A stretch of 64,000 bases of DNA from Candidatus Gastranaerophilales bacterium (lineage in GTDB: Bacteria > Cyanobacteriota > Vampirovibrionia > Gastranaerophilales > Gastranaerophilaceae), in NCBI GenBank assembly GCA_944323135.1, contig CALURI010000003.1, forward strand, positions 1-64,000, read 5' to 3'. The notes beneath the pieces were generated by a model. It made no database searches. It saw nothing but the letters and a program-made list of their open reading frames with translations, and was not told the DNA's origin. The position numbers and the translations under genes were made by a program. This document shows positions 45,312 to 53,951 of the stretch, one piece after another; within the stretch, counting starts at the first letter, position 1, and each line of letters begins with the position of its first letter.

Positions 45312-46005
45312 ACGGCGTTAATTTATAACCTACATTAGTAACTGTATGTAAATATTTTGGATGTTTTGTGTCAGGTTCTATTTTGTTTCTCAAACCGCCG
45401 ACATGTACTCTTAACATTCTTACATCTTCATCACTGTCATAACCCCACACATCATCTAATAATTTAGCAAGAGTAACAGCATTATTGAAGTGTTGCATAA
45501 GACAATATAAAATTTCAAATTCCGTCGGTGTGAGCTTGACTCTTTTATTAACTATTACAGCTTCCAGTGTTTCAGGAAAAATTTCAATATCCCCGACATT
45601 CAATACTTCATCCGAAAGTGCTGTTTTATCTTCAACTTGGTTCCGTCTTAATAAAACTCGGATTCTCAATAGAACTTCTTGAATATCAAAAGGTTTTACA
45701 AGATAGTCATCTGCTCCGCAATCAAAACCTTCTGTTTTATCATCAATTGTTCCTTTTGCGGTAAGCATTAAAATAGGAATTGCAAGTTTTGCCTGACGTA
45801 TATTTTTACACACATCAAACCCGTTCATTTTAGGCATCATAACATCAAGCAAAATTAAATCATACGTATTATTTAAAGCTTTGTTAAGCCCTTCCATACC
45901 ATCTTTTGCAGTATCGACAAAATAACCGCTGGCACGAACATCAAACTCTAAAAGTTCTCTGATTTCATCGTCATCATCAACTATTAAAATACGTTTTTCG
46001 TTCAT
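45298..46005 (-). CDS. OmpR/PhoB-family response regulator
   Basis: 235 residues. Receiver domain with ILIVDDDDEIRELL and Asp54 in LILLDVMMPKMNGF, then a winged-helix DNA-binding domain with KLTPTEFEILYCLM and RVHVGGLRNKIE. AAGGAATTTTGA precedes ATG 46005. It is the first gene of the operon with the kinase, tadA and TIGR02757 protein. Confidence 0.96.
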   Translation of the reverse strand: MNEKRILIVDDDDEIRELLEFDVRASGYFVDTAKDGMEGLNKALNNTYDLILLDVMMPKMNGFDVCKNIRQAKLAIPILMLTAKGTIDDKTEGFDCGADDYLVKPFDIQEVLLRIRVLLRRNQVEDKTALSDEVLNVGDIEIFPETLEAVIVNKRVKLTPTEFEILYCLMQHFNNAVTLAKLLDDVWGYDSDEDVRMLRVHVGGLRNKIEPDTKHPKYLHTVTNVGYKLTPFGEG

Positions 46006-46223
46006 TCAAAATTCCTTATATTTATGACATAACCCTTTTTAAATAATTCAATAAAAATTCTTTTTTTTCAATTAATTATAAAGAAATAAAAACTTAATAA
46101 AAACAAATAAGAAAATAATAAATAACCATATTTCACTATTTAATACTTATACCTAAAGGGGATTATTTACCGTAAAAAAAGTTTTAAAATTTACATATAA
46201 CATATTTGTGGAGTAAATTTAAC

Positions 46224-46532
46224 ATGTTAATGGGAAATGATTGTCATGATTGCAGCAAGTACAATCGCTTGGAAATGAAAAATGTGAATAAAGACATCCT
46301 GGCGTGGCTTGAAGATATTATAGAAGAAAACAACAGCCGCATCGAAAGAAAAGAATGGAAAAGTAAATATAACAGTTATGTGGTATATGATTACGAACCA
46401 TTTTGTACTGACGGATTTGAAATAAATTTGGTAATAACTTCATACAACGCGGCATATTTGAATTTTATCAAGTATTTGTACGATGAAAAAATAAGCACTA
46501 TTGAATATTTAAACAGCTGCATAGGAGTATAG
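46224..46532 (+). CDS. Hypothetical protein
   Basis: 102 residues from ATG 46224 (GTGGAG lies upstream; a TTG 18 bases earlier is also in frame). The first residues hold two close cysteines (NDCHDCSKY), which could bind metal. The rest is charged and mixed alpha/beta, ending in a helix. No signal peptide. It is alone between the two-component operon and a bidirectional terminator. Not recognised. Confidence 0.6.
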   Translation: MLMGNDCHDCSKYNRLEMKNVNKDILAWLEDIIEENNSRIERKEWKSKYNSYVVYDYEPFCTDGFEINLVITSYNAAYLNFIKYLYDEKISTIEYLNSCIGV

Positions 46533-46535
46533 AAT

Positions 46536-46578
46536 AAAAACAGACCGGTTAAATTTAACCGGTCTGTTTTTTTATAAA
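46536..46578. terminator. Strong bidirectional terminator
   Basis: AAAACAGACCGGTTAAA pairs with TTTAACCGGTCTGTTTT, followed by T on one side and preceded by A on the other; it can end both neighbouring genes. Confidence 0.93.
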
Positions 46579-46587
46579 TTCTTATAT

Positions 46588-46881
46588 TTAATTTTCATTT
46601 TCGTTTTGTACTTCGTGTTCCTTATTAAAGCAATCTTTGCAATAAACTTCTTTACCTGGAATAGGTTTAAACGGAACTTGAGTTTGAGCACCGCATTTAG
46701 AACATACAGCTTCATACATTTTTCTGTGTCTTCTGTTGTTTTTTCTGCGAGCTTTTCTGCATTCCGGACATCTTTTTGGTTTGTTTACCAAACCTTTTTC
46801 TGCGTAAAATTCCTGTTCACCTGCAGTGAAGACAAATTCTGCTCCGCAATCTTCACATACAAGTTTGTCGTCTTGATACAT
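46588..46881 (-). CDS. Small zinc-ribbon protein
   Basis: 97 residues with four C-x-x-C pairs: CEDCG, CPECR, CSKCG and CKDCF. This gives two treble-clef/ribbon sites. The middle is very basic (KARRKNNRRHRKM), suggesting nucleic-acid binding. It resembles the small zinc-ribbon_4/CxxC-CxxC proteins annotated in many environmental bacteria. AGGAGAAAAA precedes the ATG. Function unknown. Confidence 0.75.
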   Translation of the reverse strand: MYQDDKLVCEDCGAEFVFTAGEQEFYAEKGLVNKPKRCPECRKARRKNNRRHRKMYEAVCSKCGAQTQVPFKPIPGKEVYCKDCFNKEHEVQNENEN

Positions 46882-47034
46882 TTTTCTTCTCCTGATTTAA
46901 AGTGGTACTTTAAAGAAACTTTTGCAAAATTCCTTTAATTCATATAATTATACACTATTTTTGAAATTATGCAAGCATGATATTTGCATTCATTCGAATA
47001 TGAGTGTATAATCAGTTATAAAAAGGAGTTATTA

Positions 47035-47718
47035 ATGAGAGATTTCGGCATTTTAGACAAACTCGGACTTAAATATAATACTGATAAAGCATCAAAGTAT
47101 AACAGAAAAGAAAATATTGTCAAAGGGCACGATTATTTAAGGCATTATGAAATATTTTTATCTGCGTTGAGAGATGAAAAATTTACACTTGTTGAACTTG
47201 GCTGTTATACAGGTGCATCTTTAAAAATGTGGAAAGAATATTTCCCAAATGCTCATATTATTGGTGTTGATTTAAACGAGAAATTATCTTCATTGGAAGA
47301 AGACAGGATTTCATTTATTTGTTCGGATGCAGTTGCAAGTACGCTTCCTGCAAAATTATCTTCTTATAATGAAGAAATTTTATGTATTATTGATGATTGT
47401 TCTCATGCTTGGGGAGATCAAAGACGTTCTTTTGAGATGTTATTCCCTTTATTAAAATCAGGTGGTTATTATATTATAGAGGATTTGGAATGCGGCGCAA
47501 TGGGGGCTTATCCTGCATACCCGCCAAAAGTTTTGGATGCTCAGGTGTTTTGGGATTATGCAATGGACAGAATGAAGATTTTAAGAGTTTCAGAAAAACG
47601 TAATCCGGTTAGTTTCAGACCGTTTTTCTCTCAGCTTCCAAAGCATATTCAAGATATAGAAAACTCTATTGATATGGCATTTATTGTTCCAGGTTCGATT
47701 GTTTTCAGGAAAAAATAG
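47035..47718 (+). CDS. SAM-dependent methyltransferase, MycE/sugar O-methyltransferase-like
   Basis: 227 residues from ATG 47035, with AAGGAG seven bases upstream. LGLKYNTDKASKYN and HDYLRHYEIF are shared with macrocin/mycinose-type sugar O-methyltransferases. Then come the SAM site VELGCYTGASLKMW and IDDCSHAWGDQRRSFEMLF with the metal/base residues. Monocistronic, with its own terminator. It may methylate a sugar in a surface glycan; substrate inferred only by family. Confidence 0.75.
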   Translation: MRDFGILDKLGLKYNTDKASKYNRKENIVKGHDYLRHYEIFLSALRDEKFTLVELGCYTGASLKMWKEYFPNAHIIGVDLNEKLSSLEEDRISFICSDAVASTLPAKLSSYNEEILCIIDDCSHAWGDQRRSFEMLFPLLKSGGYYIIEDLECGAMGAYPAYPPKVLDAQVFWDYAMDRMKILRVSEKRNPVSFRPFFSQLPKHIQDIENSIDMAFIVPGSIVFRKK

Positions 47719-47738
47719 TGGTGAGATAAAAATCAGAT

Positions 47739-47765
47739 AAAGCACCTTTTTTAAGGTGCTTTATT
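47739..47765 (+). terminator. Terminator after the methyltransferase
   Basis: AAAGCACCTT pairs with AAGGTGCTTT. Confidence 0.85.
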
Positions 47766-47766
47766 A

Positions 47767-48018
47767 TTAATTTGCTGATGCTTCATCATTTCCCCACAGT
47801 TTATCGTATTTAGCTTGATTTTTCTCGTGGTAGCGGGGGGATGTTTTTCGGTTTGTATTTCTGATTTCTGCATCAATTTGGCGTGCTATTAACAGCATTC
47901 TTTCATTATTATTCTTCTTTTTTTTCTCTTTTATATTCGTTAATATGTAAAAAGTACTCGCTAAGATTATTCCTGTATAAGCTGTTATTTTTAAAATTTG
48001 TACAAATTTATTTTTCAT
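47767..48018 (-). CDS. Small single-span membrane protein
   Basis: 83 residues. One N-terminal membrane helix (about 8-28, ILKITAYTGIILASTFYIL) and a basic, Lys/Asn-rich cytoplasmic tail. GGAGCTTTAACTT precedes the ATG. It lies 36 bases after the glycosidase-like gene and is probably in the same transcript. Unknown function. Confidence 0.6.
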   Translation of the reverse strand: MKNKFVQILKITAYTGIILASTFYILTNIKEKKKKNNNERMLLIARQIDAEIRNTNRKTSPRYHEKNQAKYDKLWGNDEASAN

Positions 48019-48054
48019 AAGTTAAAGCTCCATATAAAATTTTTCTTATATTTA

Positions 48055-49407
48055 TTACTTTTCTAAAGCGTAGGCGAAAAGTTCTCCGACACGTTTGTTA
48101 TATTCCCGTCCTTCTTCTTTTGCAAAAAGATTTTCATAATGACTTAATGCTGTTTTGTCTGTTGAATATGAAGGATTTGTCATCATAAGGTGATGTGTTG
48201 AGGTATCGCTTCTGAGCGGAAATATATCATCCATTTGCATAAAACTCGGGAGTTTATCGCTCGCCAAATAATAACCGAAAATTGCAGAATTTATACGATT
48301 TAATTTTTGTTCGTATGTAAGATTTCCGATATTGTTATCATTTGAAACTTCTACACCGGGGGCGTAGTCTCTGTAAAATTTTAAACGTTCGGATAATTCT
48401 TTAACGGCTTCAAAATTATCTCCTGTTATAAAATCTGTTCCGGCATTAAGTCCCATAAGCCTGTATCTTTCAAAGTCATCGGAACTTTTTTCTCCGACAA
48501 AACTTATATTTGTTTTGCCGCTTCTTAGACGAATTTCATTTAAAATGTATTGCATTTGCTTATATTCAGGCAGTGCTCCGACACCTGTATAATTTGCCAT
48601 ATCATATCCGCCTATGTGTTTTGCGGAGTCTATAAACATACATTCAAATCCTAAATTCATTAATTTTACACATTCATTGATATAGATTTCAACATGTTCG
48701 GGATTGTTCCAGTTAAAAGTTTCATCATCACGGTAAGGGCGGACGATTTTTATTTGATCTGCTGAAATTACATGTCTGAATCCTACTTTCAGCCCTCTGA
48801 AATGCGCTAAATCAACAAATGCTTTTAATTGTTCTTCCGGTAAGATTTTATCAACTATTGAATAATCAATAATGTTGTCGCTGTAACTTGTGTTAAGTCG
48901 AAGACCGTAAATTGAGTTTTCTTCAAAAGGTCCTTTTTCATAAGCATCACCGTATATATTTTGCCAAATTTGAGATAATATAATGCAGTTTGCCCAACTT
49001 TTAGCAGATGGCGGAATTGCAGGTAAAAGTTTGATACAATTTAAAATCCCTTTACAGGTGCATCCGTTGTCCATAACTGCTATAGCGCGATCATTAATTT
49101 CTATATAATTTGCAACCCTTCCCCATTTATCTCCATAAAGAGGTGTTCCTGTGTAATCCGGAAATTTTTCGTAGAAAATACAGCTTTCAGATAAAGTTAA
49201 TATAATTTCTATTGCTTCTTTTACTGATAATTTCAATAAGTCAGACGGTACAATATTTGCAAGCCACCGTTTTGGATAAGCACTGCCTATACCATGTAAC
49301 GCAATATAATTACTGAATAAATTTTTTTTAAGTTTAGTATTTTCTCCCAGAGCTTTTAATAATTTGTTTACTACATTTCTTGTCATAAAATGATTATTTG
49401 CAATCAT
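48055..49407 (-). CDS. Glycoside-hydrolase-like TIM-barrel protein, unassigned
   Basis: 450 residues, no signal peptide. Secondary-structure-like pattern and phrases LAHFRGLKVGFRHVIS and NLGFECMFIDSAKHIGG resemble the beta3/beta4 regions of alpha-amylase-type barrels (GH13 and relatives), where an Asp follows a buried strand. FVGEKSSDD could be the acid site after beta5. The N-terminal ~100 residues are not amylase-like. I cannot confirm the family or substrate. It lies 30 bases downstream of the kinase-like gene. Confidence 0.6.
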   Translation of the reverse strand: MIANNHFMTRNVVNKLLKALGENTKLKKNLFSNYIALHGIGSAYPKRWLANIVPSDLLKLSVKEAIEIILTLSESCIFYEKFPDYTGTPLYGDKWGRVANYIEINDRAIAVMDNGCTCKGILNCIKLLPAIPPSAKSWANCIILSQIWQNIYGDAYEKGPFEENSIYGLRLNTSYSDNIIDYSIVDKILPEEQLKAFVDLAHFRGLKVGFRHVISADQIKIVRPYRDDETFNWNNPEHVEIYINECVKLMNLGFECMFIDSAKHIGGYDMANYTGVGALPEYKQMQYILNEIRLRSGKTNISFVGEKSSDDFERYRLMGLNAGTDFITGDNFEAVKELSERLKFYRDYAPGVEVSNDNNIGNLTYEQKLNRINSAIFGYYLASDKLPSFMQMDDIFPLRSDTSTHHLMMTNPSYSTDKTALSHYENLFAKEEGREYNKRVGELFAYALEK

Positions 49408-49437
49408 TTAAAATTTTTCATTGCCTGAATTATTAAT

Positions 49438-50394
49438 TTAAGCGTAAAATGAAATTGTATTTATATCATCTTTATTAAAATTATCAATAAACTCAGAAAT
49501 TTTTTCTAAACGTTCATTTATATCAGGATATTTTTTTCTATAATCTATGAGTGTTTTTTGGATTGTTGAAAAATCTTCTCCATAATCACATAAGCGCATT
49601 GCTAAGTTTAATTCTATACGGTCATTTATACTTGCAAAAAATGGGAGCTCAGATCTTTCTGAGGCTAATATTAATTTTTTAATTAATTCTTTTCTTCTTT
49701 GAACTGCCAGATAGTCGTATTCTGCAGCAGTATTGGCATCATAAGAATTGACAAATACTTTAAATAATTTTGATAAAGTATTTGGATTTTTTTCTTTTGC
49801 CGGAGTAATTTCATCAACAATCTTAATCTTTTTCCCGTCTGCAATAAAATTATTTGGGTTTATTGTATCGAATTCTTTCCCAAGAGAATTTAATGTTTTA
49901 AAATCGTTGGCAATTTCATCATAAGCTGATTGGGGAAGTTCGACAAAATGTTTTAGGTAAACATTATTGTAATATTCAAGTTTTTGCCCTCTGGACATCC
50001 ATCTGCCCGGCAGCCCTGCAGGCAGAGTATTTTTTGTTTTAAGTGCATTTTTCATAATTTGCATATTACCGATTTTTGCAATAATATTCCCGTAATATGT
50101 TTTTAAATTTTTTGTTGTTTCGTCTTTTAAGACAGTGAACCTGCCGATTTTTGGTTTTGCCCGTCTGCCGAGTTTCACTACAAAATCATCATCAATACCG
50201 TACACAATACCGTGCCAGCCTGAGCCTTTTATATTTGATTCAGTAATTTTATCGGGTATAATATCTGATAAACTTTCTACAATGGCTTTTTCTTTGTTTT
50301 TATCACGAATATTTTCTGATAAATATTTATTAAGTTTTTTGCCAAATTCTGATTTATAACCGCAAAAACTAGGATTATAATTGCTAATTTGCAT
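49438..50394 (-). CDS. Protein-kinase-like fold protein with NPSF tag
   Basis: 318 residues from ATG 50394 (CGGAGTG upstream; the earlier frame start is extra). Residues 1-15 hold the tag ISNYNPSFCGYK. The rest has the order of a small kinase: Gly-rich loop GSGWHG (57-62), VVK with Lys74, a helical lobe, NPNNF (179-183) at the place of the catalytic-loop Asn, and IVDE (192-195) at the DFG place. The HRD-type Asp could be Asp177 in FDTINPNNF. A small OspG/effector-like kinase or a pseudokinase is possible. No activity can be claimed. Confidence 0.55.
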   Translation of the reverse strand: MQISNYNPSFCGYKSEFGKKLNKYLSENIRDKNKEKAIVESLSDIIPDKITESNIKGSGWHGIVYGIDDDFVVKLGRRAKPKIGRFTVLKDETTKNLKTYYGNIIAKIGNMQIMKNALKTKNTLPAGLPGRWMSRGQKLEYYNNVYLKHFVELPQSAYDEIANDFKTLNSLGKEFDTINPNNFIADGKKIKIVDEITPAKEKNPNTLSKLFKVFVNSYDANTAAEYDYLAVQRRKELIKKLILASERSELPFFASINDRIELNLAMRLCDYGEDFSTIQKTLIDYRKKYPDINERLEKISEFIDNFNKDDINTISFYA

Positions 50395-50501
50395 ACACAC
50401 ACTCCGATATTTATATTTATATAAAACAAATAAGCAAAAAAAATTGCTAAAAAAAATTTTTTTTGGTGTTAAAATCAAATCAGGAAAGAGAGGCAGTAAT
50501 T

Positions 50502-51011
50502 ATGATTAATGAAAAATTAGAAAAAGCATTTAATGTACAAATTAACAAAGAATTCTATTCTGAATATCTTTATCTTTCAATGCAAGCATATTTTGAAAGA
50601 TTAAATTTAAAAGGTTTTGTAAATTGGATGTCTGTACAAGTTCAAGAAGAACGAGCTCATGCTATGGGTATGTTTGATTATTTAAACCAAAGAGGCGGTA
50701 ATGTTATTCTTGAAGCAATCGAAAAACCTGAAACTGAATGGAAATCACCATTGGATGTTTTTGAAAATGTACTAAAACATGAAGAATATGTTACTTCATC
50801 TATCAATGAACTTATGGATGTAGCAGAAGAAGTTAAAGACCGTGCAGCTATGTCATTTTTAGATTGGTATATAAAAGAACAGGTTGAAGAAGAAGATAAT
50901 GTCGGTAATGTTTTAGCTACTTTAAAGCTTATCGGTGATGACAAAAAAGCTTTATTAATGCTTGATAAAGATCTTGCAACAAGAACTTTTGTACAACCGG
51001 TTATCGGATAA
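50502..51011 (+). CDS. ftnA: Ferritin
   Basis: 169 residues, non-heme ferritin of the FtnA type, forming a 24-subunit iron store. The di-iron site is carried by EYLYLSMQAYFE, the QEERAHA helix and the later EEYVTSSINEL and KEQVEEED residues. ATG 50502 with AGAGGC upstream; the GTG-like earlier frame start is not used. Confidence 0.93.
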   Translation: MINEKLEKAFNVQINKEFYSEYLYLSMQAYFERLNLKGFVNWMSVQVQEERAHAMGMFDYLNQRGGNVILEAIEKPETEWKSPLDVFENVLKHEEYVTSSINELMDVAEEVKDRAAMSFLDWYIKEQVEEEDNVGNVLATLKLIGDDKKALLMLDKDLATRTFVQPVIG

Positions 51012-51101
51012 AAGTATAGAAGACAAAATGTCAAGAAGGAATAGGCTGCTTTTACTTAGTTAGCCCACTTTCTTTTCAAATTGTCTTAGTATTTTTTAAT
51101 T

Positions 51102-51578
51102 ATGCTTACATATCAAAAAGTTGAAAAACAAAATATAAAAGAACTTGCAGGTCTGGCTTCTGCTATCTGGCATGAATACTGGACTTGCTTGCTTCCTTTT
51201 GAACAAATAGATTATATGGTAGAAAATTTTCAGTCAGAAAATGCTATAAAAAATCAGATTGAAAATGAAAATTATACATATTATTTTATAATTAAAGATG
51301 GCGAAAAAGCCGGTTATTTTGGAATTTCAGATAAAGTGGATTATCTGTTTTTATCAAAGCTTTATATAAAAAAAGAATTTAGACATCAAGGACTCGGAAC
51401 AGAAGCTTTTAAAAAAATAAAAGAACTTGCAAACGCTAAACCTATAAGGTTAACCGTTAATAAACAAAATTTAAATTCCATAAAAGCTTATGAAAAATGG
51501 GGATTTAAAACGATTGATGCTGTTATAACAGATATTGGCTCCGGTTTTGTAATGGATGATTACATTATGGAAGTGTAG
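51102..51578 (+). CDS. GNAT-family N-acetyltransferase
   Basis: 158 residues. Acetyl-CoA loop KEFRHQGLGTEAFKKI and the late NKQNLNSIKAYEKWGFKTIDAV are the GNAT hallmarks. No Shine-Dalgarno; a possible TAGTAT lies nine bases before the ATG. Substrate unknown. It converges on pilin-like gene 2 with 11 bases between the stops. Confidence 0.85.
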   Translation: MLTYQKVEKQNIKELAGLASAIWHEYWTCLLPFEQIDYMVENFQSENAIKNQIENENYTYYFIIKDGEKAGYFGISDKVDYLFLSKLYIKKEFRHQGLGTEAFKKIKELANAKPIRLTVNKQNLNSIKAYEKWGFKTIDAVITDIGSGFVMDDYIMEV

Positions 51579-51589
51579 AACTTTTATTG

Positions 51590-52460
51590 CTATTTACATC
51601 TTGCTGCTTTATCCCAACCGAGTTTTCCCGGGCAATGTAAATAATCCATGTTTTCATTGTACAGTACCCAAGCAGTGCATCCTCTGCCTTGATCTGTTGA
51701 AGATTTACCTTTTGAATTTGTTATATCGCAATAATCTTCAAAAGATCTTGCATGACCTTGATGCCCGTATGGTTTTATCCCTCCGGGAGTGATATAAAAC
51801 CAAAATGTGCTCACACCTACTTTTGCTATTTTTTCGGGTAAAAATACTTCAATATCTCCGCAGCCGGTGACTTCTTGACTACAGCCTTTATTAACCCAAC
51901 CTATCATTATTACAGTACCGTCTGCTGTGAATATTTTGTTATAATCATCCTTGAGTTCTGCGTTTCCGCTTGCTGAATAATTTCTGCCATCAAGAGATAA
52001 GTATTTTCTAAAAGAACGACTTTTATTTCCGGATTGTTTAATATATTTTTTTAAATAATTAGTAAATAATTCAGAACCGCTTTCATCTAAAATTGCATTG
52101 CCGTTTTCATCTTTTTCCCCGGTAGAAGTAGTAGCATAATCCCAGCTTTCTATCTCTCCATATTCATTTTGAGCCATTAAAAATGCTTGGGAAAGTATAG
52201 AATAAACTTTTTTTAACTGTGCAACACGCTGTTTCTCTCTGTGTTCCTGAATTAAAGAAGGCATTGTCATAGCAGCCACTACTCCGATTATGCCAAGAGT
52301 GATTAAAACTTCTGCTAAAGTAAAACCGAATGTAAATTTGTGATGTTTGATATCACTATTATTGCATATTATTTTCCCTTTGTAAAAGGGATTAGGTAAA
52401 GTCCTTCTTACACTTATGCTTTGCGGGGGGGGGGACTCTTAAAGCTTCTCTGTTAAACAT
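51590..52460 (-). pseudogene. Type IV pilin-like gene 2, out of frame at a G/C10 tract
   Basis: ATG at 52460 with AGGAGG upstream encodes MFNREALRV, then a run of ten C on the coding strand (G on plus, 52425-52434). As read, translation reaches TAA at about 52394. One base fewer (or two more) joins it to an open frame through 51590 with the prepilin site FTFG-FTLAEVLITLGIIGVV, giving a 45-residue leader. No alternative start precedes the motif in that frame. The mature protein has a long N-terminal helix and several Cys in the C-terminal half (KGCSQEVTGCGD, GCTAWV). Related in the N-terminal core to pilin gene 1 but not in the globular part. Confidence 0.8.
52425..52434 (-). repeat. Poly-G/C tract (10), candidate phase-variation switch
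   Basis: Ten G on the plus strand (C in the message), in the leader of pilin gene 2. Nine or twelve would restore the frame. Confidence 0.8.
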
Positions 52461-52492
52461 TTTTCAACCTCCTGACATTTCTTATTTCTTTT

Positions 52493-52521
52493 ATTATTTA
52501 CGATTTTTCAATTTTTGTCAA
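52493..52521 (-). promoter_or_regulatory. Promoter of pilin-like gene 2
   Basis: On the minus strand TTGACA, 17 bases, AATAAT, leading to AGGAGG and the ATG at 52460. Confidence 0.55.
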
Positions 52522-52571
52522 GATAGGGAAATAATATTATAGATTAAATTTGATTTATTTTTTTATATATT

Positions 52572-53366
52572 TTAATTCATAAAATCGTATTTGATTTTGT
52601 TTGATATTTCTTTTCTTAGTTTGATTTCGGATTTTTCTTCAAATTGGGAAAGTTTTATTGGTTCTAACTGGTTTATTGTATATGTAATTATTCTATCTGA
52701 AGCATCATAAATAGGTCTGTTTTTTTGTAAAAACGGATAGTCACATTCAATTTTAATTGGTATAATATCAGCGCCTGTCTCAATTTGCAGAGCGGCTGCT
52801 CCTTTATGAATTTTTAAATCTTCCCCCTTAATGGTTCTTGTTCCTGTTGGGAAAATTATAATATTATAGCCATCATTTAATACTTTGGTAGAAATCTTTT
52901 TAAATTCATTTAATTCAACATTATTTGGTATATAAACATTTTTTATAATGTTTTTTAAAAATATATTATTCAACAACTCTTTTTTTGCCAAACATAAAGA
53001 ATTATCATAAAGCCCGATAAGTATCATAATATCGATAAATGTTGGGTGAGTAGAAACTATTATTTTACCTTTTACTTGTTCAAAATTATCTAATTTAATT
53101 TTGATAAGCCTGAGTTTGACAAAAATATTTGTATAAAAATGCCATAGTTTGTGGATTAATCTTGAAAATCTTTCACGCTTTTTTTTGTCTTCGTTGTAAT
53201 TTTTTATAGAATTCTCATTATTATTAGAAGATGATATAATTTCATTTTTTTCAAACTTCATGAAAATTTGCCACAAAGGTAAAACTACAAACCCAAGAAA
53301 AAATGAGCAAATCCCAAATATTATAAATAATAATACAACTCCAAAACCTCTTATAAATCTAATCAT
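52572..53366 (-). CDS. PlsC-like acyltransferase of the second lipid cluster
   Basis: 264 residues. A membrane helix at residues 8-30, then LPLAT motifs: STHPTFIDIMIL (HxxxxD) and FPTGTRTIKG (the (E/P)GTR motif, here PTGTR), followed by a PIKIECD strand. It would acylate a glycerol or sugar acceptor. Its start overlaps the upstream chain-length-factor-like gene by eight bases, so it is a partner of that cluster rather than the general plsC. Confidence 0.8.
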   Translation of the reverse strand: MIRFIRGFGVVLLFIIFGICSFFLGFVVLPLWQIFMKFEKNEIISSSNNNENSIKNYNEDKKKRERFSRLIHKLWHFYTNIFVKLRLIKIKLDNFEQVKGKIIVSTHPTFIDIMILIGLYDNSLCLAKKELLNNIFLKNIIKNVYIPNNVELNEFKKISTKVLNDGYNIIIFPTGTRTIKGEDLKIHKGAAALQIETGADIIPIKIECDYPFLQKNRPIYDASDRIITYTINQLEPIKLSQFEEKSEIKLRKEISNKIKYDFMN

Positions 53367-53937
53367 TTACTCTCTCCATAATGTATAGAGTGCATATATA
53401 TCGTCCACCTTTTATGAATTCTGTAAAATTATTAGGTTCAAGATTTTGTGAATTAGGAATAATTCTAACGTGTTCTCCTTGACCGTCATAATCTATAAGC
53501 ATAGAAATACTTTCAAATCTGTCGACAGATTCAGCATAACAAAACAGGGTTTTTACTTTGTTCATTGCAGCATCGAGTAGTCCTGAACAAAAGCTGTTTT
53601 CTCCTGCGGAAATTGAATTGTATGGAGAATGGATTTTATTCAATAGAGAAAATAATCCGATAGTTGAATTGTGAACAGAAAAGCTGAAACCTATTGGCGA
53701 AATTTCATTTTCTTCATGTTCTTGTTTAATTAGTTTAACTACTCTTTCTAATTCACCATAACGTGAAGCGTATGTCAATCTTACATCATCACCGTCATAA
53801 CATTGTAAAATTGTACTTAATGCAATTTTGCCTGCAGGTGATAATTTCCTTCTCATCATCATTGGGATTTGTGACAAGTCAATATTTTCTCCGTTTGAGT
53901 GAGAAATTTTTTTTATGTAAAATTCCATACTATTCAT
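53359..53937 (-). CDS. Beta-ketoacyl-synthase-like protein (ketoacyl-synt_2 type, chain-length-factor-like)
   Basis: 192 residues, much shorter than a full ketosynthase. The pattern KLSPAGKIALSTIL and SVHNSTIGLFSLLNKIHSPYNSISAGENSF matches the ketoacyl-synt_2 (PF13723) family found in aryl-polyene and similar loci, where such proteins are thought to pair with a ketosynthase. No catalytic Cys is evident. ATG 53937 has TAATAT (minus strand) six bases upstream. It is divergent from the ketosynthase at 53952 with only 14 bases between the starts. Confidence 0.75.
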   Translation of the reverse strand: MNSMEFYIKKISHSNGENIDLSQIPMMMRRKLSPAGKIALSTILQCYDGDDVRLTYASRYGELERVVKLIKQEHEENEISPIGFSFSVHNSTIGLFSLLNKIHSPYNSISAGENSFCSGLLDAAMNKVKTLFCYAESVDRFESISMLIDYDGQGEHVRIIPNSQNLEPNNFTEFIKGGRYICTLYIMERVND

Positions 53938-53938
53938 G

Positions 53939-53949
53939 GTAACATATTA
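53939..53949. promoter_or_regulatory. Overlapping divergent -10 elements
   Basis: In the 14 bases between two divergent ATGs, TAACAT (plus, 53939-53944, with TGG before it) points right and TAATAT (minus, 53949-53944, with TGA before it) points left. Each ends six or seven bases before its own start codon. Confidence 0.5.
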
Positions 53950-53951
53950 TC

